Source: Adineta steineri
Lineage: Eukaryota > Rotifera > Eurotatoria > Adinetida > Adinetidae
NCBI GenBank assembly: GCA_905250115.1
Contig: CAJNOI010000298.1
Location: forward strand, 7,104 to 71,103
Length of the DNA: 64,000 nucleotides
Reading direction: 5' to 3'
This document shows positions 33,617 to 45,727 of this stretch, piece by piece (the stretch's first letter is position 1; every line of letters starts with the position of its first letter). The notes below the pieces were generated by a model. It was not told the DNA's origin. It worked only from the letters and a program-made list of their open reading frames with translations, and made no database searches. The translations under genes were made by a program, and so were the position numbers.

Positions 33617-34014
33617 AAAGTAAAGTATTCTACGTCAAGAGCTGTTGTTGAAAGTTTGTGTTAATTTCTCTTTTGTTGTTTTTCGTATCCGTGTTATTCA
33701 AAGGATTTAGTCAAATAATGACTTTTACCTAAACATACAAAAATATGATGAATATGATTTTCTCGAAGTGGCATAGAACATAAGCCTTCATCATCAATCA
33801 ATAAAAAAGCCTACCAAAATGAGTCGTGCTTCATACTGTTTATGAACTATTTCTTTGAATTATTGATTAATATAAGTAAATACCTTTCAACCAAGTTAGT
33901 CAAAATCATGCATTGTGTATGAATTTCAAACATGTCCTTTTGAGCGACATCCGATTAATGGATGATGTAGGCAGAAATCGAAAAATAATAGCGTCAACTT
34001 AACAGCGGCATAGA

Positions 34015-34112
34015 TTGAGGGTGGGTGTGGATGTGGGTGAATATATGGGTGTAGACGTGGGTGTGGGTGCAATAAATAAAATATACCCAACCCCATATCT
34101 ACACCCACCCTT
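34015..34112. repeat. GT/CA hairpin, dispersed family
   Basis: TTGAGGGTGGGTGTGGATG on the left, CATATCTACACCCACCCTT on the right, with ATAAATAAAATATA in the loop. Confidence 0.8.
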
Positions 34113-35082
34113 CGTAAAGGGTGCTACGAAAAGTCATTCACTCGACCTCTTATGCTGTATGACGATCGTGCTCCCGGATTTAGATAGAAGTGATTCCGAG
34201 CCGCAGCTGACTTCATCATGTTCAACATTTTCGTATATGATGACTACTCCTTCGTCCTTACGTTCACTCACTTCCATATTCTTCAGATGGATCCTTGATA
34301 CTCTTTGGGATATATTGAAATTCATAGAATCTCCTTTTTTCCTCTGGATAAAAAAAAATTATCTTGAAAGAAAACTTCATTTTGCTACTCTTTCATTATC
34401 TAAGATCTATAAAACTAAGCACGAATGTAAATGAAACTACTATCTTATTCAGATAAATATTCATCCAGTAGAGATGTTTTTTCAGAAAAATGAGCTGTCT
34501 ACGACGAACATCACTTATCATAAATGATAAATGCATGAGTTTTATTTTATTTAATAGAAAAATGAATAAAAAAACATTGATCAATGTCTTTTGTGTTTTA
34601 ATATCATAGATTTAATAAACATGAACATTTTTTGTTAAAAAAAAACAAGTTGTGCTATATTATATGAAAGGAGAAAAAGATAAATATTCTCAAAATGGTC
34701 GAATGGATTCTGAATGAAGTATACAAAACAAAACAAAATAAAATCATATCTGGACAGGCGCCTGAAAAAGATAAGAGATGAGAAAAAAAGCTGCCGATAG
34801 TTTCATAATGAATACAATTCATATGCGTATATGTCAATGACGTATTTATGTCATGCACAAAAAATTCTCATGCGCAATTGATGAAGTGCTTTTATATATG
34901 TAGATAAATAATATATAAATGATCGATGAAAAAAACTTGTTTTGAAGAAGCATTACAATAACACGCTCATTAAATTAATCATCAATCATGTTTTGTATTT
35001 TTTATTTCTTTAAGATTTGGCTTCCATTTTCGAGTCACTTCATATAAATATAGAAGAAAATTCGCCTGACTAAAAACTCTTC

Positions 35083-35157
35083 AAGGGTGGGTGTGAACGT
35101 AGGTCTGAATATCTGGTATACATGAAAATCATATTAACAACCACACCCACACCCACT
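35083..35157. repeat. GT/CA hairpin, dispersed family
   Basis: CAAGGGTGGGTGTGAACG paired with CCACACCCACACCCACTC; AT-rich loop. Confidence 0.78.
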
Positions 35158-35919
35158 CTATAAAATAAAAGAACTGTCTAACTTTTAGAATACTTTCGAA
35201 ATATTTTTATCATAAATTAATCGGTTATAATGAAAAAATCTTTAGTCTCTCTTTTCCCGTAGTATAAAATAAAACGAATGAGAAATAAAGAAAAACATTT
35301 CTTATTCAAATAATATCAACCATTTTTAAAGATTTTATAATAAAAAGAAAAATATTAATTCAATCAAAATCAAAAGTTTTCTAAAAGCATATTGAAAGAT
35401 GAATTAAAAATTTCTCTCAAAAAAAATAAGATGCTCAAATACGAATGAAATACTATCTTGAAGCTTGATGAAAAAGAATATAGAAAAACATGAATTCGCT
35501 CAAAAATCGTAGGAGCACTAAGATGATGAATACCAATTCCAATAATTCTCAGAATTAAGGTCAGCGAATGTTTTCATATCAATACATGTATCTTTATCTC
35601 AGTAAGTAATAACATATCGTTTTAATTTGACAACATTTTGTTCTTGTTGAATGGCATAAAAGTTCAAAATATGATTTATAATTATATCGAAATCATTCTT
35701 GTACTTTTTTTCTATATATTCAACACCGACGTGCATACTGTTGATTTATTCTAATCTTTTATGATTGATGAATCTGGGAGAAAATCATGATTTTACTTTT
35801 CATAACATTATTAGAAATATTTTGATTTATTAAATCAATGATAGATCCGAAATAATAAAAAGCACGTTCTTTTTGTCTTCATTTATTAAGTTTATGATGA
35901 ATAGTCTTATCATATAGAG

Positions 35920-36072
35920 AAGCTTTTTTCTCCTATTTAATGCATGTCCAACTTTGTTTTTCTTCATTTTGATTCTAAGTCGACTCAAGTAAGTGTTTAA
36001 TATTAAAAACTCGTATACCTTCATGATATGATTATCTGTATATTATATTGTCTTTAAATCTAAAATACTGAT
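35920..36072 (+). repeat. Dispersed ~150-bp duplicate (partner at 40694-40848), possible relic exon plus intron start
   Basis: The two segments share TTCTTCATTTTGATTCTAAG and then TCGACTCAAGTAAGTGTTT, with about four in five bases alike over ~150 bp by eye. Both contain a donor-like CAA|GTAAGTG after a short open stretch (NFVFLHFDSKSTQ). In this copy a GTGACAG acceptor follows at ~36081-36087 and the sequence after it reads as a stop-ridden exon to ~36370. Confidence 0.55.
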
Positions 36073-36808
36073 TTTTTTATGTGACAGATCCACATTTAGA
36101 GCCTCACATATTGGAAAAAATAAAAAGTCTAGATAGGAATGTGTTTGAAAGTTTTGCATTTATCACCGCAACACGTCTTGCCACGCATACCACCGATTGG
36201 CAACTGTAGTTATATACTTCTCCAAATCTTCTTCCACAACTTTACTCTAGTGCCGTATTCACTTCACTCTAATGCTATCCCCATCGTGAGAAATCAACTC
36301 TGTAGTTCAGGCTGCTTATCTCTGGTGCACGCACTCACCTATACTCAGTACAGAATCCTTAACTATTTGCCTGTCATAAAATTGAATTTGATTCCAAAAC
36401 TATATCAAGAATGTAGATGAGTCTAAGTTGAGAATAACATAACAATTCACTCATATATACATCCATCTAATTATACTAGAATATTTCCAAATGAGTTCAT
36501 TATGAAATGATAAAGAAGGTGAAAAATATATCAATTCAGAAATATAAAAACATCTGAATTGATCTTATACTTATACTCACTAGACCTCAAAATCAGGCCA
36601 CTTTTTGCTAACCCGACTCGGCCCACATTGGGTCTTGAATATTGTAAGTCCGCCCAGTTCATTCTTATTTAAGTTTAGCTCGGCCCGGCCCAGCCCGCCC
36701 CAACAGTGACTAGAAACGTTTTAACTATATATAAAAAGTAGTTCATAAGAAATTGTGTTATGTTGCGCCTGGAAAGAGCTATATTAATGATAAAACATTA
36801 TGTGAATC

Positions 36809-36936
36809 TTGAGGGTGTGGGTGTGGGTGAGCGTGTGGGTGCTTCTTCTTCTCTCATACCCACCCCACGCCCACCTACACCCACACCCACACCCACCGCA
36901 CACTCACCGCACACCCACATCCACACCCACACCCAC
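36809..36936. repeat. GT/CA hairpin, dispersed family, expanded right arm
   Basis: CTTGAGGGTGTGGGTGTGGG on the left; the right arm has repeated CACCCACACCCAC units, longer than the left, as if the CA side expanded by slippage. Confidence 0.8.
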
Positions 36937-37244
36937 GTCGTGTGGGCCGACCCATTTCAAGGTCCGATACTTACTACTTTCTATCATCTCTCTGTCCTCA
37001 TAAAGTGTAGAGGCAACAAGGCTTATCTGATGATACTAAACAAGATCTTGAGTAGAGAATAATGCTGTTCATATGAATTACAGATAGTGGTGGCATTTTG
37101 ATGATCTGATCGTGCTAGATAAGTATCTGGACTACTTCGATGAGATTAGGTTGCAGTGATTTATCCAGCAGGGGGAGGGGGCACGAGGCTTTTTGCCCTC
37201 TCGGAGGGTATCTTTGCCTATTCCCCTCTCGGAATTCAGAAAAA

Positions 37245-37298
37245 TTTGAGGGTGGGTGTGGGTGTTAAGTAAACACAGTATCCACACCCATCCTTGAA
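37245..37298. repeat. GT/CA hairpin, dispersed family
   Basis: TTGAGGGTGGGTGTGGGTG paired with TATCCACACCCATCCTTGAA, 13-nt loop; one of the cleanest short copies. Confidence 0.82.
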
Positions 37299-38190
37299 AC
37301 TTGTTTAGAATAAAAATAAAAACAAGAAGATTTTTTCATTTTGTAATTGGAACCGGAGCTGAGTTGGAGTCGGTAGAAGTCGTGGCTGTCTAGGCCTGAT
37401 TTTATCTGTAAATATATCATATATATGTACATATATATTTATGCAATTACTATACATTTTTTAGAAAAGGTTTTCATGACCTACTGGAAACGACTAGGGA
37501 CTACTATGACCAATAGCTCCACTCTCACTCACCTCCACATGATGCGCTCTTTGAGGGTATAACAGTTTCACCCACAAGTTCACATCCACACTCACACCAC
37601 CCACATCTATCCTTCGTCAAAATGTATCCTGTTCTTGCAAATAAAGTCATGAGAGTTAACGAAAAAAGTGAGAGAAAATGCTTGTCTTCAGTAGAATGAA
37701 TACTGACGTATAAGGTGATGTATGTTAGGTAAAAAGAAAAAGATAAGTTTTTCCTCAGTTTTAATATATATGTAGACACACACATCCCTGTCAGTAAGGA
37801 AAAAATGGAGAAGGCAAATACTTTTTCAGCTTTTCTTACTTAAATGCTCGTATATTATCTTCAAGGCTTCTACATTGAGCGTCATTTTCTTTGATTTTTA
37901 TGTTATTTAATATCATCGATTGTGCTTACGAAAGATCATTAATTACAACGATGGATTTGCATTATTATCATATGAATTGAGAGTATTTTCTTTTTTTTAA
38001 TAGGAAAATCTATTGCTTTAAAGGTATAATATAATCTTTATTATTTCAGATAGTTTTTATGTAATATCAAAGTAATAGTATTTTATACGGGAGAAATTCT
38101 ATGCAATGAGAGTTTTTTATATATCATCTTTTTCCGAATTCTTTTAGATTTAACTTCATAACATTGCAAAATTTTGACGAAGGTTTACGA

Positions 38191-40238
38191 ATGGATACAA
38201 ACAACAGAATAAGTGTTTGTGATATAATTTATTACGAAAAAAACAAAAACTAATTCGTTTTTTTTTGTCTTTACTTTGTAGCCTCAATCAGTTAATAACG
38301 ATATAAGTGAAATACAACCTACTCAATCGACAAGATTGTGCGAGTATTCTAATCTTTAGTAAATGAAAAGTGATGTTTTTATTTTAGACGTGTGTGCATT
38401 CGAAGTAAATTGATGTGGATCATATTTATTATTGTGGTAATAACGATCATTACTATTCCAACAGCTATTATTCTCACGAGAAAGAGAAATGTTGTTGAAA
38501 CAAATTTAACAACAATAATGATGACAACAGGAGAAGGGTCAACAACATTGATGTTAACAACAACAAAATCATCAACAACAACAGCAGAACCAGGAACAAT
38601 AACTACAACAACAACAGAACCAGTATTAACAATAAAAGAAGCAGGTATGTCTGTGTTCAAAGAGAGATAAAAAGAAGTTGATCCATTACTTATAGTAACT
38701 TATAACAGGCTATTTAATAAAAAAACATTAATCATATATTGTTAGTTGATTCTTACCTGTCTAATCTGATTGAAGTCTCAGATATTTCATTATCCTTTAT
38801 AAGAAAGAATAAATTTAAAAACCCTTTATCTTTATCTTTATAAAATAAAAAAACTTATTTTCTAGGATATCCTGTTTTTTCTATGTAACTTACAAAAAAA
38901 GTCAGATGCCATAGATATAAATAAAGTATATGAAAAAGTATTTTTCAAGTATGATCTTTATTTTTTTATAATATCACATAACGATGTGAGGATAGTGATA
39001 AGAAAGAATATCTATCCTATTGCTATGCTAGGGATATATCTCATTATCTACTATAGAAAGAAATCTTTTTTTTATTCTTTTTTTTGGAAATATTAGGAGT
39101 CTATTTATGTTTGTCTGATAAAATAAAGATAAAGTAATTTCTCTAATTGTAATAATAGCAAAGGTCAAAAATTAACGATTGATGGTGTTTCTGATGATTC
39201 TGTCTTTTGTATAAGAATATGTTATTTATTAGTTTTTACTTTATTTTTGCTCTATTTGGTGTGATGAAAAATGAGTGCTCATTGTGACGCATGTCTACAT
39301 CGAGCAAGTAGAAATGTGTATTCTTTCGTAAATAACTTTATCGCTTGTAATGAGTCCGATGTGGGTTTGGATGTAGATGAGGGTATCACAGACACAATAC
39401 GCATACGCTCCCACCCAAACCTACACCGTTATGTGTAAATTAGATGATTACTACATTCGAATATTCCTTTCTAGTGTGGGTACTTACTGGCAGCATGTAC
39501 CGTCCACGAATATATCACGCACAAGTCACATTGGAAAACGGAAATGTCTTAGTTGCTGGTGGAGCTGCTGTTGGTACCACTGTATTCAGTACCGCAGAAG
39601 TGTACCATTCATCCACGGGACTCTGGACAACTACTGGCGAAATGAAAACTGCACGATTCCTTCAAACAGCATCCATATTGCCAAACGGAAATGTCTTAGT
39701 TGTTGGTGGAGCCGCTAATATTGAAACCCCATTGAGTAGTGCAGAAGTGTACAACCCATCCACGGGACTCTGGACAACTACTGGCAACATGAGCACTGAA
39801 CGATATTTTCACACAGCATCCATATTGCCAAATGGAAACGTCTTAGTTGTTGGTGGAACCGCTGATGGTTATACCGGATTGAATAGTGCAGAAGTGTACA
39901 ACCCATCCACAGGAGTCTGGGCAACTACTGGTAACATGAGCACTGAACGGTATCTTCACACAGCATCCATATTGCCAAANNNNNNNNNNTATCTTCACAC
40001 AGCATCCATATTGCCAAACGGAAATGTCTTAGTTGTTGGTGGAGCTGTTGATGGTTATACCGGATTGAACAGTGTAGAAGTGTACAACCCACCCACAGGA
40101 CTCTGGACAACTACTGGCGAAATGAAAACTGCACGATTCTATCATACGCAAGTTACATTAGCAAACGGAAATGTCTTAGTCGCTGGTGGAGCCGCTGATG
40201 GTTATACCGTATGGAGTAGTGCAGAATTATATGGATGA
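38191..40238 (+). CDS. Membrane-anchored kelch-repeat beta-propeller protein (contains an assembly gap)
   Basis: Proposed exons 38191-38214, 38282-38337, 38388-38644 and 39475-40238 keep phase. Exon 3 encodes a single TM anchor (LMWIIFIIVVITIITIPTA) after a short basic cytosolic part, then a Thr/Ser-rich stalk. Exon 4 encodes kelch repeats of ~49 aa: AEVYNPSTGLWTTTGNMSTE, then RYxHTASILPNGNVLVVGG. Five repeats plus a partial one are seen, interrupted by ten Ns at 39980-39989. This is a type II membrane protein with an extracellular propeller. The first two small exons are less certain than the others. The same architecture with NHL repeats occurs at 52990-54463. Confidence 0.75.
39357..39426. 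repeat. GT/CA hairpin, dispersed family, in kelch-gene intron
   Basis: GATGTGGGTTTGGATGTAG paired with CTCCCACCCAAACCTACACC; it lies in the last intron, ~50 bases before the kelch exon. Confidence 0.72.
39951..40018. other. Assembly gap with duplicated edges
   Basis: Ten Ns at 39980-39989. The bases immediately before and after the gap are the same (TATCTTCACACAGCATCCAT, then ATTGCCAAA), so the gap joins two copies of a 147-bp repeat unit. One or more kelch repeats are missing or one is doubled. Confidence 0.9.
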
Positions 40239-40614
40239 TAATGATTGGAGTGTAATATTATTGATTAGTCTAGAATTTGCAATGTAGTAAAATATTTAAT
40301 CTTCGATTCTTTGAAAACACTATTATGCCATCCGCACAAAGTTCAATCATTGCTTTTCTCTCTTTTCTGTTGTGTTGCTAATTGTCACTTTTGTCTGCTT
40401 TTCTCTCTTTTCCTCATCATTGACATGTGCATCAATCGTCCGCTTACGTACGATTCTTTCTAAATGCTTTGCTCTCTTTCCTTTTTTCCTCAGCCGCTTC
40501 TAAAACTTATTTTTTCGAGATTTATTCGCGTTTTTTAATAAGTACCACTACTGCCGTTAAAATAAAATGAATGTGACTTTATTTTAAATATTTAAACAAT
40601 GGGAATAAAGGGAA

Positions 40615-40693
40615 CGGGGTGAGTGTGCGTGTAGATGTGGGTGTATCCTATTTATCTCATCCATATCCACATACACACCCCCACCCACACCCA
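40615..40693. repeat. GT/CA hairpin, dispersed family
   Basis: CGGGGTGAGTGTGCGTGTAG paired with CATACACACCCCCACCC; the loop contains CCTATTTATCTCATCC. Confidence 0.78.
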
Positions 40694-40848
40694 AGCTTTT
40701 TCTTCTATTTTATTCATCTCCAACTTTATTTTTCTTCATTTTGATTCTAAGTCGACTCAAGTAAGTGTTTGATGTTAAAAACTCTCACATCCTCATGATA
40801 TGATTCTCTAGATTTTATATTGCCTTTAACTTTAAAATAGTGATATTT
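40694..40848 (+). repeat. Dispersed ~150-bp duplicate (partner at 35920-36072)
   Basis: Shares CATTTTGATTCTAAGTCGAC and CTCATGATATGATT with the other copy, including the CAA|GTAAGTG donor-like site. The left end abuts a GT/CA hairpin. Confidence 0.55.
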
Positions 40849-40987
40849 AATACAATAAAGTGATGAGATAGCGGAGCAATGAGACATTAATTAACGATAG
40901 TAGAATTGTTTTTCATGAAAGTTTTAATTTTATATTCAGACTAACCAAAATAAATATTTACAAGTGATATTTATTATACTATAACAA

Positions 40988-43900
40988 ATGTCCTCCTTAA
41001 AAGAATACTTTCTGAATTTAAATTTATTTTCACCATCATCCGATTCCAATGAACCAGAAAATGATCAACAACGTCGGTGGAATACTATTGGTACACGAAT
41101 TTATATTATACTTATCATAATCATTCTTTTTATTATTGGTCTAATTTTATTATTACTTGAACAATCGATGATGGTTACTATACCAAATCCAACAAAAGAA
41201 CAGTTTCAACGTCTGGCTATCAATGCAAAATGCTCATGTTCTCATATTTCTGTCCCATATGGAAAATTTATGTCATTGAAAGCAAATTTTCATCAAGTTT
41301 GTTCAAGTGATTTTATTAGTGATCGATGGCTAAATGCAATTGATTCAAAAACAAATACAACTTATTTTGCTTTTCAAGACTTTCGACGTTTTGGTAATGC
41401 TCAGTTTCAAGCACTTGCTGCTTATTGTCGTTTGTCAAAATCATATGCTGATCACAGTATTAATGTCCTTTATCAAAACACATTGCTAAGTCCACAAATT
41501 TTATCAGAAACATCTCTGCACGCACGCATCAGTACAACAGTTGAACAAGTCAAGCTAAAAACGCCAAATACTTTTAATACTCAACTAAAACTAATCATCC
41601 AAATGACAACCGCCAATCAATTAAAACCTGCAGTACAAACTAGCAGTGCTGTCAGAGATGGAGAGAATTACTTTATGCTACTTGTACATTATTACCGAGG
41701 AACGGATGGTTCTTCGTTTAGTTGCAGATTAAATAGTCATAATCAAGTACAGTCAGGTATTGTCAATGAATTTGGAACAAGGGATGTGGGTCTGATCGAG
41801 GATAGTTTGGCATGGCCTATACCAGGAATGTCAACAGGCTGTTACCCAGGATTTACACTTCTACATTCGACACTTGAATGTTTCTACAATCAAACATGTG
41901 TAAATAAACTTATTTCATATTTTCCAACAAGTGACAAATTCAAAGTGATGATTATAAATAATGAAAGTTTATATAAACCAACATCAACTGTCCAATCAAT
42001 AATTGATAATTTGATGATTGAAAATTGGACATTGAATATTGCTTATGATAAATATTATTCAGAATGTGCATCATCTTCATGTACTTATTTGAAAATATCT
42101 CGACGAGATTTTATTCATGTCTTAAAAAAATTGATTAGTTTATTGTCTAGTTTGACATTAATAGTGGGATTAATAATTCCGCTGGTTATTCGATTCATTA
42201 TGAAACGACGAGATCGAACACCAGAACCACGAATTTCTTGTAAGTAGAAATTACTATCAATGAGAAAGTAAAAAAGTAGCAAATTAATAATTAAGAATAG
42301 AACGAAAAAAAAGTTGATGATTTTAATTATGATAATAGTTAAAAGAAATTGATTTTGTACATTTTGATTACATAAAATCATATTTCTTCTCTTAATATTT
42401 AGTCAAAAATCGTTTATATCAATTTAAAGAAAATATTCAAAAGAAATTAATTGAATTGAACATTTTCAAACAATCTTTTAATACAGATCGGCAAACGAAA
42501 TTTCAACGTTATGCAACACGATTGTATTTATTTTTTCTCATTGGTTCAATGATAATTATAACTATTTATGTATTTTTACAAAAATCAATTCAATCAAAAA
42601 CGATTTATTATCCCACTGAATCTCAATTTAATCAACTTCAAGAAAAATATGCTCGATCACTTTCATGTCCATGTAGTTCAATATCAATATCTTATTCAAA
42701 TTTTACAATAATTCAACCACAATATCATCAATTATGTCGAAGTGATCTTATTTCTGAAAGATGGATTCAGTACATCCATGAAGGTGCCTTAAGCGGGAGT
42801 GGATATCATTTCGATTATCGACAAATTTCTGTTGGTTATTTTCAATTATTATCATTGCTTTGTGAACAAGCTAAAGAAACCATTGATAGTTCACTTGAGA
42901 TTTTTTTCAAAGCAGAATTTGTTAGTTCACAAGTTCTTGCAAAAGAATCGTTTGAAAATCAAATGAATTTATCGATTGAAGGTTTGAAATTAACAACGAC
43001 AAATACTTTTAAAAGAACTATTCAATTAATTCAACGAATTTATCAGGGAAATCAGTTGATTAGTAATATATATACCGGTGTTTTTGAAGTAGATACAAAT
43101 TCAGAAATATATGTAGCATCAAAATCACCCAAAGGATGTAATTGTATTTTATCATTATCCTGTAACTCTACTGTTGGACTTTATCGTGGACGTTGTGGTA
43201 GTCCATACGTGGATGATCCATATCTAGTTTCGAATTTTTTTTATGGTTGTTATCCAACTCAATCATTATTGGTTTCAACATTAGAATGTTTTTATAATCT
43301 ATCATGCATGTTAGCAATTAATAAAGATCTATGTTCTCCAGTATGTTTTTACTTTTCTCCTCTTGATCCAGATTTGAATGAATATAATGAAACAATCGAA
43401 ATGATTATTAATCGATTGATGGTTGATCAATGGTTACCAACTGTTTCTTTTTCATCATATTATAAAAAATGTGCACCATTATCATGTACATATCAATATG
43501 ATGGTCGAAATAATATTTTTATTAGTATTACAACTATTATAAGTATTTTTGGTGGTTTATCACTTGCATTAAAATTTTTAATTATGATTAGTCTGGAATT
43601 TATTAATAAAATTTTTTCAAATAATTTCTTAAATTTAATTTCATTCAATTTCGTTAAACAAATCTTTATTTGTCATACTGAAAATCAAATTATTCATCGA
43701 TTACATGTCATTTTAGTTATTGGAATTCTTACTACATTTTACATGTTTTCTACTTTTACTCCCCATGTAATTACTATTGAAACGGATAAACCTTCATTAG
43801 AAATCTATGAAGATTTATATAAAAAATATAATGATACATTGGAATGTCCATGTTCACAATTATCAATGAAATATAAATCATTTTTAACTTTAACAACTCG

Positions 43901-44780
43901 TTTTCATGAAATATGTTTAAGTAACTTTATTACAGATCCGTGGCTTTTATATTTATACGAGAAAAGAGATAATGATACACGACATTCACCATATGATTTT
44001 TATAATTCAGCAGTTGGACAATTTAAATTACTTTCGTCATTTTGTAATTTATCAAAAGAAACAGTTTTTGAATCAATTTTTCAATTGGAAACAACGGATT
44101 TTATTAATAATCAACTTTTATCATTAGATATCTTAAATAATCGAATTAAAATGTTTATTAATGAATTTCAACAAACACTATCACAATCATTTGTCAATAG
44201 TATTTCATTAATTCGAGAAACAATCAGTAGTAATATGTTCATGACTACATCTCTAAGTAATTGGGAGTTTGATCGTACAAGTCCTAACCTTTCTCTTAAG
44301 ATTTTTCATATGTTTCCCTTAAATTATAATGGATGCAGTTGTTCATCATCATCTAAATGTGTTAGTTCATCACATGGAATGTTAATTGGTTGTTATCCAC
44401 TTGAATCAATATTTCAAACAACATTACACTGTTTTTATAATCAAACTTGTATTGATTTAACAAATACTTTCAAATCAATAAATATTTCATCATTAGAAAC
44501 AAGTCGTTTTTTATTAAATCAAACAATTGAATCAGTTGTTATTGAATTAATGATTGAAGAATTAAAATTCGAAATAAATTATCCAAATTATTTTAATGCA
44601 AGTTCACCATCATTATGTATTTATTCATATGTTGATAAAAGGAATGCTATTGAAGGAATATTAACATTAATTGGTTTATATGGTGGCTTAGTTATTATTT
44701 GTCGTTTAATTGCTATTATCATTGTCAAAACAATGTGTCGAATGAATAATAGAGTTAACCCAGCTACAAATTCATCTTAA
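40988..44780 (+). CDS. Large multi-pass membrane protein built from three copies of one Cys-rich module
   Basis: Exons 40988-42239 and 42403-44780 join in phase 1 (TTTCTT|GTAAGT ... ATATTTAG|TC); 1209 aa. Each of three units has an N-terminal TM, a CxC motif (KCSCSHISVPY, SCPCSSISISY, ECPCSQLSMKY), a FHxxCxSxFIxxxW segment, a conserved GCYPxxSLLxSTLECFYNxxC block, a late ASSSCTY-like Cys pair and a C-terminal TM. So about six TM segments with three glycosylated extracellular domains. Unit boundaries are near residues 1-420, 420-800 and 800-1209. This looks like a rotifer-expanded receptor-like family of unknown ligand. If the intron is not spliced, the first unit alone ends at 42247. Confidence 0.8.
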
Positions 44781-45170
44781 ATAAACAAAGATTTTCTTGC
44801 TTTTCATTTCTATTCATATTAATCACGCTTTACTCTTATTAAATAAACAGATTTATTGCTTTTTGTTTCAGTCCATATTAATCACGTTTTATGCTTATCA
44901 AATGAATAAAAATAAAACTTAACATCTTCATTTTTTTTTTCAATATCTAAACTCGGTTTACTTAGTCCCAGATTGTTCTTGAAGGTGTGGGGTTGTGTTT
45001 GCTTCAGATTCTAATGTTCATTGCGCAATACCGTCACACACATTCACATATTTAGAATATTTCATATTGAATATCACCAATTATTAAATATTTCAGATAA
45101 GAAAAACAATTTTTTCTTTCGTTTGAATTTATTTTAAAATAAAAAAAGGTCTAATTTAATCGAACAACAG
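44781..45170. other. 3' flank with a ~60-bp tandem duplication and a weak GT/CA hairpin
   Basis: 44795-44910 holds two diverged copies of a segment containing CATATTAATCACG and AAATAAA/AATGAATAAA, so polyadenylation signals may be doubled. A weak hairpin-like stretch is at ~44982-45050. Confidence 0.5.
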
Positions 45171-45395
45171 CTATACCGACATTGAGTTTGTTCGAAGTGG
45201 ATCTCTATCTTCGAACATAATTGCTATCTTCGTATTGATCGATTTATAATTAAAATAAATAACAATTCGTTTTTGTTTTTGATTAACAAATAACATTGTA
45301 ATCGGAGGATCATCATTAAACTGTGGTTCAAACAGATCATTGGTAATAACAAAAGTGTGAACAAGTACAAGAATTGCGCTTGATGGATCGAAATT
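45171..45395 (-). pseudogene. Orphan exon or gene relic, unknown family
   Basis: A 75-codon open stretch ends in TAG at 45171. It reads SSAILVLVHTFVITNDLFEP, later MLFVNQKQKRIVIYFNYKSI, then FEDRDPLRTNSMSV. The composition is protein-like (alternating hydrophobic strand patterns), but there is no start codon at its beginning and a TAA immediately upstream without an obvious acceptor. It could be the last exon of a decayed gene. Confidence 0.35.
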
Positions 45396-45727
45396 TTATA
45401 AAATTTGAAGATAAGTTAATTTTTATATGCTCGAGTAAACAATCGTGCAGATATTCTTTTTTCTAATAATAATCGCTTTGCATTTTCTCATTTGAGAGCG
45501 ATGCATGCAATTTTTTTTCTATTCATTACCTGTAATTAACAACCATGATTCTGAAATGAAATTTTTGGCAAGATTTGTTTTTTTGAAAATTTATTTAATC
45601 AAATGAATCCTTACATAAGGTTAATTATTCAATACTGAGGAAGAAATTGCTAAGAGATATATTAATAATTAAAAGAAAGAGACAAAAAATACTATACGAA
45701 TAATGTTTCCATGAAAAGCATTTGAAA

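Larger units (their letters stand above)
31534..33780 (+). pseudogene. Ankyrin-ADP-ribosyltransferase pseudogene
   Basis: Exon 1 at 31534-31594 ends in G|GTAAAA. After a TTTCTAG at 32114, exon 2 keeps phase and reads WACRSGNIQRVKELLD, an ankyrin helix pair parallel to the intact gene at 55784-56878. Stops follow at 32131 and 32282. Further on, ART motifs survive in broken frames: GTYYRGVRIT near 33375-33405 and STSRAVVESL near 33632-33661. A 540-bp foldback element (32588-33127) and a GT/CA hairpin (33490-33616) interrupt the coding region. The reading frame is lost several times, so it is dead. What it shows is an older insertion history of the ART family here. Confidence 0.72.
33781..35919. 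other. Repeat-rich intergenic region
   Basis: GT/CA hairpins at 34015-34112 (TTGAGGGTGGGTGTGGATG ... CTACACCCACCCTT) and 35083-35157 (CAAGGGTGGGTGTG ... CCACACCCACACCCAC). An antisense open frame 34325-34134 (63 aa, acidic, Ser-rich, begins MNFNISQRVS) is less AT-rich than its surroundings and could be an exon relic; no family recognised. The rest is AT-rich. Confidence 0.5.
36073..38190. other. Repeat-rich intergenic region
   Basis: A stop-interrupted exon-like stretch at ~36088-36370 (reads PHLEPHILEKIKSLDRNVFE... in one frame). A GC-rich tract of CGGCCC/CAGCCCGCCCC at ~36600-36700. GT/CA hairpins at 36809-36936, 37245-37298 and (weak) 37550-37612. A CCCTCTCGGAGGG inverted repeat near 37196-37209. 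No intact gene recognised. Confidence 0.5.
40239..40987. other. Intergenic with hairpin and dispersed duplicate
   Basis: CT-rich stretch 40340-40500; GT/CA hairpin 40615-40693; then the second copy of the dispersed duplicate (40694-40848) begins exactly where the hairpin ends. AT-rich promoter side to the next gene. Confidence 0.55.

Noticed and set aside
38379-38660. Antisense Val-rich frame opposite the kelch anchor exon
   Set aside because: Mirror of the ACA/ACC Thr codons of the stalk.
42115-42381. Antisense 88-aa hydrophobic frame over the membrane-protein intron
   Set aside because: Antisense image of the TM helix and AT-rich intron.
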